Shown piece by piece: positions 23,454-29,485 of a stretch of 29,485 bases of DNA. The notes under the pieces were generated by a model. The model saw only the letters and a program-made list of their open reading frames with translations. It ran no database searches and was not told the DNA's origin. The translations under genes were made by a program, and so were the position numbers. This DNA comes from WTJX01 sp045106295 (GTDB lineage Bacteria > Bacteroidota > Bacteroidia > Cytophagales > JAAEPT01), in the NCBI GenBank assembly GCA_045106295.1, contig JBGCEI010000103.1, positions 1-29,485 of the forward strand, written 5' to 3'. The first letter of the stretch is position 1. Each line of letters starts with the position of its first letter.

Positions 23454-23768
23454 ATGAAATTAATAAAAGCAATTATACGTACCGAAAAATTTGAAGAAGT
23501 AAGCAATGCTCTTCAAGAAATCGGAGTAGAATATTTTACATTTTTCAATGGTCAACGGATCGACAAGTCAGATACTCAAACTGTATCTTACAGAGGTAGA
23601 TCTACTGATCAAGTTGTCAATATGGATATTATGGAAGTTCAGGTGGTGATAGCAGATAACATATTACAAGAAGTAGTAGTATGTATCAAAGAAGCTGCTT
23701 ACACTGGTTTACCAGGTGATGGTAGATTATTTATTTCTTCTATAGAAAACTCAATAACAATAGAATAA
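23454..23768 (+). CDS. glnK: PII-family nitrogen regulatory protein (divergent GlnK)
   Basis: 104 residues, about eight shorter than enteric GlnK, from loss at the C-terminus. Family features are the start MKLIKAIIRTEKFEEVSNAL, a T-loop with YRG (Tyr46) and AAYTGLPGDGRLF near 81-93. By eye the canonical KGFGRQKG segment is replaced, the lysine of GDGK is Arg91, and the C-terminal ATP-binding arginines are absent. It precedes amtB by 31 bases, the conserved arrangement in which PII blocks the ammonium channel. It may therefore be a channel-dedicated PII with altered nucleotide sensing. The 134-base gap upstream separates it from the divergent FIST operon. Confidence 0.88.
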   Translation: MKLIKAIIRTEKFEEVSNALQEIGVEYFTFFNGQRIDKSDTQTVSYRGRSTDQVVNMDIMEVQVVIADNILQEVVVCIKEAAYTGLPGDGRLFISSIENSITIE

Positions 23769-23799
23769 TACAGTACTAACAATTAATCATTTACATTTT

Positions 23800-25104
23800 A
23801 TGAATTGGATTACTTTCCTTGTCGCTGAAGCGACAAAAACTACAACAGGCGCTCAAGCCATTGTTAGAGCAATTAAGAGCTCAAAAGTATTAATTGACGA
23901 GAACACATACAAAATAGATAACCTATGGATTGTCGTAGCAGGATTTATGGTATTTATGATGCACCTTGGTTTTGCTATGTTGGAGACGGGTTTAACTCGT
24001 TCAAAAAACACAACCAACGTATTGTACAAGAATGCCTTGGTACCTTGTATTGCTTTCCTTACGTATATTATAGGGTATAACTTCTTATATCCTGGATTTA
24101 CAGAAGATTCATTAGGTGTAGTAGGGTTTAAAGGGTTTGGCTTGGAGCGTTTAAATTTAGAAAGAGCGGGACTTTCTGGATGGTCAGTTTTCTTTTATCA
24201 GGCATTATTTACTGCAACGGCTACTACCATTGTATCTGGAGCGGTGGCAGAGCGTATTAAATTAAGTGCATTTATAGTTTTTGCTTTTTTATTCATGATT
24301 TTAGTGTACCCTATTATCGGTAGCTGGACATGGGGTAACGGTTGGTTAGCTGGTTTAGGCTTCCACGATTTTGCTGGAGGTACTGTAGTACATAGTGTAG
24401 GAGGAGCAGCAGCTTTAGCAGCAGTTGCACAACTAGGGTCTAGATTAGGTAAGTTTAATGGTAAAGTAGTATTGCCTTTACCGGGGCACAATATGTCTTC
24501 AGCTACTATTGGAGCCTTTTTATTATGGTTTGGTTGGATTGGTTTTAACGGAGGTTCGTTGTCGTTAGAAGATAATACAATGGCTGATGTCGCTAAAGTA
24601 ATTGTAATAACAATGATTTCTGGAGCTGCAGGAGGGGTAGTCGCTCACTTTGTAATTTACTTTATAGGTGGAAGTTTTGATTTAAGTATGCTACTAAACG
24701 GTATATTAGCAGGCTTAGTATCCATTACAGCTGGTGCAGACCAAATGTCGTTTATAGAAGCCATCATAATCGGTGGTATAGCAGGAGGTATAGTGGTACC
24801 GTCTATTTTTATGTTTGAATCCTTAAAAATAGATGATCCTGTAGGAGCACTTTCTGTACACTTAGTCTGTGGTTTCTTTGGAACATTATGTGTAGGTATC
24901 TTTGGAGATAAAGCAGGGATTAGTCAATTGGTGATACAACTAATTGGTTTCTTTGCTTCTGTAACAGCTTCTTTTATAGCTACGTCTATTATCTTTTACT
25001 TAGTGAAAGTAAGTATTGGAATTAGAGTATCTAAAGAACAGGAATTAACAGGTCTTGACCTAACAGAACACGGTATGAAAGCCTATACGTTCGTAAGTAA
25101 ATAA
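23800..25104 (+). CDS. amtB: Ammonium transporter
   Basis: 434 residues of the Amt/Mep/Rh family with about eleven membrane helices. The signature region FHDFAGGTVVHSVGGAAALA holds the structural Asp190 and the first pore histidine His198. The second pore histidine is His354 in VGALSVHLVCGFFG. FTATATTIVSGAVAERIKL and SWTWGNGWLAGLGF are also typical. The first about 40 residues form a polar stretch with one short hydrophobic segment before the first clear helix; this may be a cleaved signal or a periplasmic extension. It is in an operon with PII. A probable terminator lies about 55-100 bases beyond its stop, inside the convergent gene. Confidence 0.96.
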   Translation: MNWITFLVAEATKTTTGAQAIVRAIKSSKVLIDENTYKIDNLWIVVAGFMVFMMHLGFAMLETGLTRSKNTTNVLYKNALVPCIAFLTYIIGYNFLYPGFTEDSLGVVGFKGFGLERLNLERAGLSGWSVFFYQALFTATATTIVSGAVAERIKLSAFIVFAFLFMILVYPIIGSWTWGNGWLAGLGFHDFAGGTVVHSVGGAAALAAVAQLGSRLGKFNGKVVLPLPGHNMSSATIGAFLLWFGWIGFNGGSLSLEDNTMADVAKVIVITMISGAAGGVVAHFVIYFIGGSFDLSMLLNGILAGLVSITAGADQMSFIEAIIIGGIAGGIVVPSIFMFESLKIDDPVGALSVHLVCGFFGTLCVGIFGDKAGISQLVIQLIGFFASVTASFIATSIIFYLVKVSIGIRVSKEQELTGLDLTEHGMKAYTFVSK

Positions 25105-25112
25105 CGAACGTA
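25086..25112 (+). other. Hairpin spanning the amtB stop codon
   Basis: TACGTTCGT (25086-25094) pairs with ACGAACGTA (25104-25112) around a 9-base loop that holds most of the stop codon. A second perfect stem lies just beyond: CTATTCCTC (25118-25126), a GAAA tetraloop, and GAGGAATAG (25131-25139), which also encodes the C-terminus of the convergent gene. Neither has a U-tract; they may protect the mRNA end. Confidence 0.55.
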
Positions 25113-25117
25113 ACGCG

Positions 25118-25828
25118 CTATTCCTCGAAAGAGGAATAGAAAAACGAGTTTAATAAAGAAAGCATGTAACGCTGGTTGTCTTCCAGATTTGTTACATGCT
25201 TTTTTATTTCCTCTTCTGACTGAATAAAAGGGCTTTCTTCCTTTAATTCGTGCTCGCAGTTTGTCAATAAGTCTTCCAGAGAATTAGCTGTAGTTTCCAT
25301 ATGAAATTGCAAACCCAGTACATGTTTCTGGTATAAGAAACCTTGGTTTTTGCAGGTGTCATTCTCAAAAATGTGAGTAGCACCTTTCGGTAAACTAAAC
25401 GTATCGCCATGCCAATGCATGGTAGTAAAAGTTTGTGGTAGCTGAGATAAGAAATCGATAGTAGCTGCTTCTGCTGTTAGAGAAACAGGAAAGAAACCAA
25501 TCTCTTTGTGTGGATTGGCTGTGATTTCAGCTCCTAATAAATCAGCTATTAGCTGAGCGCCTAGGCAAATACCGATTATTTTTTTCTTTGCTTCAATGGC
25601 TTGTAGAATAAATGCTTTTTCTTGTGGCAACCAAGGATGTTCGTCGTGATCGTAAATATTCATTGGTCCGCCCATCACTACTAAGCCATCGAATTCATCC
25701 ATGGAGGGGAATGAATGAGTTGTTTCATACAGTTTAGTCCCACTTTTTGTGTACTTATTTTCAGTAATCCAGTGGTCTATGATACCTATTCCTTCAAAAG
25801 GAACGTGTTGTATGTAATGGATATGCAT
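25118..25828 (-). CDS. Class I glutamine amidotransferase (GMP synthase-like)
   Basis: 236 residues, a stand-alone class I GATase domain. The nucleophile elbow is GICLGAQLIADLLGAE with Cys88; the partners are His176 and Glu178 in LGLQFHMETT. VVMGGPMNIYDHDEHPWLPQEK is typical of GuaA-like amidotransferases of this short type, which lack a synthetase domain. Such proteins hydrolyse glutamine or gamma-glutamyl compounds; the ammonia acceptor is unknown. It is a single gene, convergent with amtB by a 13-base gap. Its last about 30 codons overlap a likely amtB terminator on the opposite strand. Confidence 0.93.
   Translation of the reverse strand: MHIHYIQHVPFEGIGIIDHWITENKYTKSGTKLYETTHSFPSMDEFDGLVVMGGPMNIYDHDEHPWLPQEKAFILQAIEAKKKIIGICLGAQLIADLLGAEITANPHKEIGFFPVSLTAEAATIDFLSQLPQTFTTMHWHGDTFSLPKGATHIFENDTCKNQGFLYQKHVLGLQFHMETTANSLEDLLTNCEHELKEESPFIQSEEEIKKHVTNLEDNQRYMLSLLNSFFYSSFEE
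25159..25205 (+). terminator. Probable amtB terminator inside the convergent gene
   Basis: AAAGCATGTAAC (25159-25170) pairs perfectly with GTTACATGCTTT (25191-25202). An inner CTGG/CCAG pairing extends the stem, and a T-tract follows (25200-25205). The orientation fits termination of plus-strand amtB transcripts. The same bases encode residues near HVTN and RYML of the glutamine amidotransferase. Confidence 0.75.
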
Positions 25829-25907
25829 GGCGTATTTTATTTTATTGACATAAGGTAAGAAATTGACTTGTTTGGATCAAGTCGTAGAATCACATGGACT
25901 TTTTTTG

Positions 25908-25915
25908 TAGATTTG
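25908..25915 (+). promoter_or_regulatory. Possible -7 box for the TonB receptor operon
   Basis: TAGATTTG fits the Bacteroidetes TAnnTTTG consensus and lies 17 bases before the chosen receptor start. No convincing -33 TTTG at the right spacing is seen, so this is tentative. If real, it rules out the upstream in-frame ATG at 25894 as a start. Confidence 0.4.
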
Positions 25916-25932
25916 AAGGAACTTATTGGCAC

Positions 25933-28296
25933 ATGATACGAATCAAACTCTTTTTCTTAGCAGTAGTACTTATCCCAAGCTTCTGTTTTTCTCAAAATAA
26001 AGTAACCATTAGTGGCTATGTGAAGGATAACTCCAATGGAGAAGATCTGATTGGTTCTACAGTCTACATCAAAGAAACAAAAGCAGCCACTACCACCAAT
26101 GTTTATGGGTTTTATTCGTTGACCATTCCTGCCGGAGAATATACCTTGGTGATTCAGTCTTTTGGTTACGAGAAGCAAGAGTTTAAGCTGAAGGCTACCC
26201 AAAACATCAAACAAGATGCTGATATGACAGTAGAAACAAAACTGCTAAAAGAAGTGGTGGTAACAGGAGAGAAGAAAGATAAGAACGTAACCAGTACAGA
26301 AATAAGTACCGTAGAAATGGATGTGGAGACCATAAAAAAGATTCCACAGGTATTTGGAGAAGCAGATGTCATTAAAAGTATTCAGCTGTTACCAGGGGTG
26401 AGTAGTGTAGGAGAAGGGGCATCTGGATTTAATGTAAGAGGTGGAAATACGGATCAGAACTTGGTATTGCTGGATGAAGCACCTGTTTATAATTCGTCTC
26501 ACTTTTTTGGTTTCTTTTCTACCTTCAATACCGATGCAGTAAAAGATGTGAAGTTATACAAGGGAGGGATTCCTGCCGTATATGGGGGAAGGCTTTCTTC
26601 TGTATTGGATGTAAGGCAGCGAGATGGTAATAAAAAGAGATTTGCAGGAAATGGTGGAATAGGGATTATCTCTAGTCGATTGACGTTGGAAGCGCCTATT
26701 GTAAAGGATAAGAGTTCCTTCTTAATTGCAGGAAGAAGAACCTATGGAGATGTTTTAGCTAAACCATTTTTAGAAACAGATAATACCGTGTATTTCTATG
26801 ATTTAAACACAAAAATAGATTACCGGATAAACGACAATAACAAATTGTTTTTATCAGGTTATTTTGGAAGAGATGTATTTAAGTTTGGTTCTGATTTTGG
26901 TTTTAACTGGGGGAATATCACTAGTACACTACGCTGGAATCATGTATTCAATGATAAATTGTTTTCTAACTATTCGTTGGTTTATAGTAATTATAATTAT
27001 TCATTAGGAGTACCAGATGGTGTAAATGAATTCGAATGGACGTCGAAAATCACTACTTGGAATGCAAAGGCTGATTTTAACTACTACATCAATCCAGATA
27101 ATACACTACATTTTGGAATTCAGTCTGTTTATTATCGTTTTAGCCCTGGAAATTTTGAGTCAAAATCAGATGGAAACTTTAACACAAGAGAATTAGAGAA
27201 AGAGTTTGCTTTGGAACCTGCTATCTATGTAAGTAACGAGCAGAAAGTAAATGAGAAACTGTCTTTAAATTATGGATTACGATATTCTACTTTTCACAGG
27301 TACGGAAAGAATTCTGTTTTTCAATACAAAGAAGGTGCTCCAAGAACAGAAGACAATATAGTAGGTACAGTTAACTACGGTAAAGGAGAGAATTACAAAA
27401 ACTTTTTTCAAGGCTTAGCTCCTCGTTTCAGTGCTCGCTATCAGATCAATAAAAGAAGTTCTTTAAAAGCGAGTTACAATAGAATGTATCAATACATTCA
27501 CTTGGTTTCTAATACCACTTCTGCTACTCCTGTAGATGTGTGGACGCCTAGTGGTGAGTACATAGATCCTGCACATGCAGACCAGTTTGCAGTTGGGTAC
27601 TTTAGGAATTTTAAAGACAATACAGTTGAGCTCTCTGTGGAAACGTACTATAAATCAACAAAGAATGTATTAGACTATAAACCTGGTGCAGACTTATTTT
27701 TAAATGAGTCGCTTGAAACAGAATTGCTGGTAGGGAAAGGACGGTCATACGGATTAGAGTTGATGCTTTCTAAAAAGAAAGGAAAATTCAATGGATTTAT
27801 TGCGTATACCTTGTCTCGAACGGTATTAAAAACGGATAATGGGCCTACTTTTGAAGAAAAAATCAATAATGGAGAGTGGTATTTTGCCAATTGGAATAAA
27901 ACACATGATTTAGCTATTTCTGCTTCATACAAAGTATCTAAAAACTGGGAATTCGCTACTAACTTTGTATTTGCTTCAGGAAGACCTGTTACGCTTCCAG
28001 TAGGAAAATGGGAGTACGAAGGAAGAACCAATCCCGTTTATTTAGATAGAAACAATGGAAAGATACCTGCTTATCACCGACTAGACTTTTCAGCCATACA
28101 CGATTTCCCAAAAAAGAAACCAGAGCAAAAATGGGAGAGTAGTTTAGTGATAGGCTTGTACAATATCTACGCAAGGAAAAATGCGTATTCGGTTTATTTT
28201 AGACAAAATGAAGATAATGCTCAGTTAACAGAAGCTGTAAGGTTATCTATTTTTGGGTCAATTATTCCTTCTATCAGTTACAACTTTAAATTTTAG
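25933..28296 (+). CDS. TonB-dependent receptor with carboxypeptidase-like regulatory domain
   Basis: The start at 25933 gives a 787-residue protein that begins directly with a signal peptide (MIRIKLFFLAVV onward, ending FCFSQ). The in-frame ATG at 25894 would add 13 polar residues. A carboxypeptidase-D-regulatory-like domain (about 23-100: ISGYVKDNSNGEDLIGSTVYI, YGFYSLTIPAGEYTLVI) precedes the plug (about 134-235). The plug includes QLLPGVSSVGEGASGFNVRGG and YKGGIPAVYGGRLSSVLDV. A beta-barrel fills the rest, ending in phenylalanine (SYNFKF). Two DUF4249 lipoproteins follow at once, a pairing repeatedly seen in Bacteroidota and analogous to SusC/SusD. The imported substrate is unknown; no nearby enzymes identify it. 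Confidence 0.95.
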   Translation: MIRIKLFFLAVVLIPSFCFSQNKVTISGYVKDNSNGEDLIGSTVYIKETKAATTTNVYGFYSLTIPAGEYTLVIQSFGYEKQEFKLKATQNIKQDADMTVETKLLKEVVVTGEKKDKNVTSTEISTVEMDVETIKKIPQVFGEADVIKSIQLLPGVSSVGEGASGFNVRGGNTDQNLVLLDEAPVYNSSHFFGFFSTFNTDAVKDVKLYKGGIPAVYGGRLSSVLDVRQRDGNKKRFAGNGGIGIISSRLTLEAPIVKDKSSFLIAGRRTYGDVLAKPFLETDNTVYFYDLNTKIDYRINDNNKLFLSGYFGRDVFKFGSDFGFNWGNITSTLRWNHVFNDKLFSNYSLVYSNYNYSLGVPDGVNEFEWTSKITTWNAKADFNYYINPDNTLHFGIQSVYYRFSPGNFESKSDGNFNTRELEKEFALEPAIYVSNEQKVNEKLSLNYGLRYSTFHRYGKNSVFQYKEGAPRTEDNIVGTVNYGKGENYKNFFQGLAPRFSARYQINKRSSLKASYNRMYQYIHLVSNTTSATPVDVWTPSGEYIDPAHADQFAVGYFRNFKDNTVELSVETYYKSTKNVLDYKPGADLFLNESLETELLVGKGRSYGLELMLSKKKGKFNGFIAYTLSRTVLKTDNGPTFEEKINNGEWYFANWNKTHDLAISASYKVSKNWEFATNFVFASGRPVTLPVGKWEYEGRTNPVYLDRNNGKIPAYHRLDFSAIHDFPKKKPEQKWESSLVIGLYNIYARKNAYSVYFRQNEDNAQLTEAVRLSIFGSIIPSISYNFKF

Positions 28297-29157
28297 ATGA
28301 TGAACGTACAAAAACATGGTTTAAGATCTACTTCGGTTTATTTAGTAAGTGTATTCACTTTACTGTTTTTTGCTTCATGTGAAGACGTGTTGGAAGATTT
28401 CGAAGTGCCTAATGAAGGAGAAAATATAGTAGTAGATGGACGGATTACAGATCACGATTCTACTGTGGTTAGAATTAGTAGAACAGCTCCATACTTTAGT
28501 GATGCAGCTACTTCTTTGGAGACTGGAGCTACCGTACGTTTAAAGAGTGATATGGGCTTAGATGCGTTGTTAGCGGAATCAAGTCCTGGAGTTTACTCAT
28601 ACCCAGACTCTGGAATAATAGATAGAAGCTATCACATAGAAATCACGTTAGCTAACGGAGATCAATACATATCTGATCCTGAACTATTAAAAGCTGTACC
28701 TCCTATTGATACGGCGTATTGGGGAGATGTAGAGGAAGATGGAGAGACAAAGTATGAAATCTATTTTACCTCAACTGATGTTCAAGAACAAGAAGATTAT
28801 TATAGGTGGTTATATTATGTTAATGGCGTATTAGGAAATATACCTAATGATATTGCTATTTCTGATGATGATTTATACGATGGGAATGAAGTAGACGAAA
28901 TTACCTTAGATAATGATTTTTTAGAGTTAGGTGATAAAATGAGTATCGAACAGTTATCCATTAGTAAAGAATATTTTTCCTTTTTAGAAATCTTGTTTAA
29001 TAATACAGCTGATCAAGGTTCCCCTTTCAGTTCCCCACCTGCACCTTTGATAGGGAATGTGCGTAAAGTAGGTTCTACAAGTGAATTTGCGCTAGGTTAC
29101 TTTAATGCTTCAGCCGTAGTGTATGCAGAAGTGATAGCAGGGGTAAAGAATTTTTAA
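28297..29157 (+). CDS. DUF4249-family outer-membrane lipoprotein
   Basis: 286 residues starting on the base after the receptor's stop codon, so translation is very likely coupled. The second ATG (28300) is an equally good start. The signal peptide ends in lipobox FFASC (Cys28), followed by acidic EDVLEDFEVP. The segment NIVVDGRITDHDSTVVRISRTAPYF is the N-terminal landmark of DUF4249, an immunoglobulin-like region. It is presumably the surface partner of the upstream TonB receptor. The downstream truncated gene is a paralogue: both share a C-E-(D/E)-V, VVDG-ITD-DS and GATV pattern. Confidence 0.9.
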   Translation: MMNVQKHGLRSTSVYLVSVFTLLFFASCEDVLEDFEVPNEGENIVVDGRITDHDSTVVRISRTAPYFSDAATSLETGATVRLKSDMGLDALLAESSPGVYSYPDSGIIDRSYHIEITLANGDQYISDPELLKAVPPIDTAYWGDVEEDGETKYEIYFTSTDVQEQEDYYRWLYYVNGVLGNIPNDIAISDDDLYDGNEVDEITLDNDFLELGDKMSIEQLSISKEYFSFLEILFNNTADQGSPFSSPPAPLIGNVRKVGSTSEFALGYFNASAVVYAEVIAGVKNF

Positions 29158-29165
29158 GTTTAATG

Positions 29166-29207
29166 CATTTTCATATTGATAAAAGATTCTTTGTCAATAT
29201 GAAAATG
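29166..29207 (+). other. Strong hairpin between the two DUF4249 genes
   Basis: CATTTTCATATTGA (29166-29179) and TCAATATGAAAATG (29194-29207) are perfect inverted copies. The stem extends by about four more pairs, leaving a loop near six bases. It covers the ATGs at 29199 and 29205. A T-run begins about 12 bases later, too far for a classic terminator. It may dampen expression of the second lipoprotein. Confidence 0.65.
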
Positions 29208-29240
29208 AACAGGATAGTCTTTTTTATTGTTACGATTTTT

Positions 29241-29485
29241 ATGAACAGCAAAAGCACACACTATTTTTCATTTCTAATTGTACCCTTCTTTCTTTCTTGC
29301 GAAGAGGTAGTCGAACTTCCGTTGCCCAGTCAACAGAAACTACTGGTAGTGGATGGTAGTATTACGGATAAAGATAGTGTGTTTGTTAGGTTAACTATTT
29401 CTGGGGATGCGAATGAAGATATTGCAAATATTGGGGTAAGTGGGGCTACGGTTCAACTATTCTTTACTGGAGGAGATACACTGTT
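29241..29485 (+). CDS. Second DUF4249-family lipoprotein, truncated by the window edge
   Basis: An open frame runs off the window end with no stop. From the ATG at 29241 it begins with a compact lipoprotein signal, MNSKSTHYFSFLIVPFFLSC, with Cys20 lipidated. The mature start is EEVVELPLPSQQKLLVVDGSITDKDS, followed by VSGATVQLFF. In-frame ATGs at 29199 and 29205 would give a longer, less usual signal and lie inside a stable hairpin, so 29241 is preferred. It is a paralogue of the preceding DUF4249 gene and probably part of the same receptor operon. The C-terminal part lies beyond the window. Confidence 0.82.
   Translation, partial: MNSKSTHYFSFLIVPFFLSCEEVVELPLPSQQKLLVVDGSITDKDSVFVRLTISGDANEDIANIGVSGATVQLFFTGGDTL

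Noticed and set aside
25894..25932. Upstream ATG extension of the second TonB receptor
   Set aside because: It adds a non-signal-like segment, and a possible -7 box lies within it; the ATG at 25933 begins a clean signal peptide.
27675..28031. 118-residue minus-strand open frame inside the TonB receptor gene
   Set aside because: No recognisable motif or regulatory context; it lies fully within a well-supported beta-barrel coding region.
1..29485. CRISPR arrays, insertion sequences, phage genes, restriction or toxin-antitoxin systems
   Set aside because: No regularly spaced direct repeats, transposase motifs, phage structural genes or defence-gene motifs were seen in any frame.

Overview
The window is low-GC DNA that reads as Bacteroidota, probably a Cytophagia- or Flavobacteriia-like genome. 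The evidence is a Bacteroidetes-type -7 box (TAnnTTTG) before the first operon, a surface-lipoprotein export signal (CKKDDE), and families largely typical of that phylum: GSCFA, START-like, TonB receptor with DUF4249 partners, and BtuB/BtuG. No phage, IS element, CRISPR array, rRNA or tRNA gene was seen. Gene density is high and most intergenic gaps are under 150 bases.

Layout. 1-536: a long nested hairpin, a promoter and a cobalamin riboswitch. 537-3574: a B12-controlled btuB-btuG-like outer-membrane pair. 3643-5369 (minus): a formyltransferase and a NodB-type deacetylase with overlapping ends, divergent from a GT-C-like membrane protein (5432-6805) whose end overlaps an Lrp/AsnC regulator. 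7271-8461 (minus): a TPR protein. 8568-10454: START-like protein and LptF/LptG permease. 10480-11016 (minus): SRPBCC protein. 11167-12126: GSCFA protein. 12135-12575 (minus): a cysteine-repeat lipoprotein. 12711-14036 (minus): KtrA-type K+ regulator and a secreted protein that may have a thioredoxin-like fold.

14114-18526 is a surface-polysaccharide block: a membrane-anchored family 2 glycosyltransferase, glucose-1-phosphate cytidylyltransferase (RfbF), an SDR enzyme, CDP-glucose 4,6-dehydratase (RfbG) and an RmlC/RfbC-type epimerase. Together these suggest synthesis of a CDP-6-deoxyhexose, probably of the L-series. No RfbH-type 3-dehydratase is present.

18551-23319 (minus) is one signalling module, transcribed in the order FIST sensor, soluble histidine kinase, single-domain receiver, receiver-GAF-SpoIIE phosphatase. 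The FIST-kinase pairing resembles NosP/NahK nitric-oxide sensing in Proteobacteria, here joined to a PP2C-type output. Divergent from it is a PII-amtB ammonium pair (23454-25104) whose PII has lost canonical nucleotide-binding residues. A likely amtB terminator lies inside the 3' end of the convergent class I glutamine amidotransferase gene (25118-25828).

25933 to the window end is a TonB-dependent transporter with a carboxypeptidase-like N-terminal domain, followed by two tandem DUF4249 lipoproteins. The second is cut by the window edge and a strong hairpin separates it from the first.

Most promising for follow-up: the FIST-kinase-receiver-SpoIIE module, the 17-residue cysteine-repeat lipoprotein, the CDP-sugar cluster with a Tyr-x3-His SDR, the formyltransferase/deacetylase pair, and the attC-like nested hairpin at the left edge. 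All family assignments are by reading motifs; no database search was possible.
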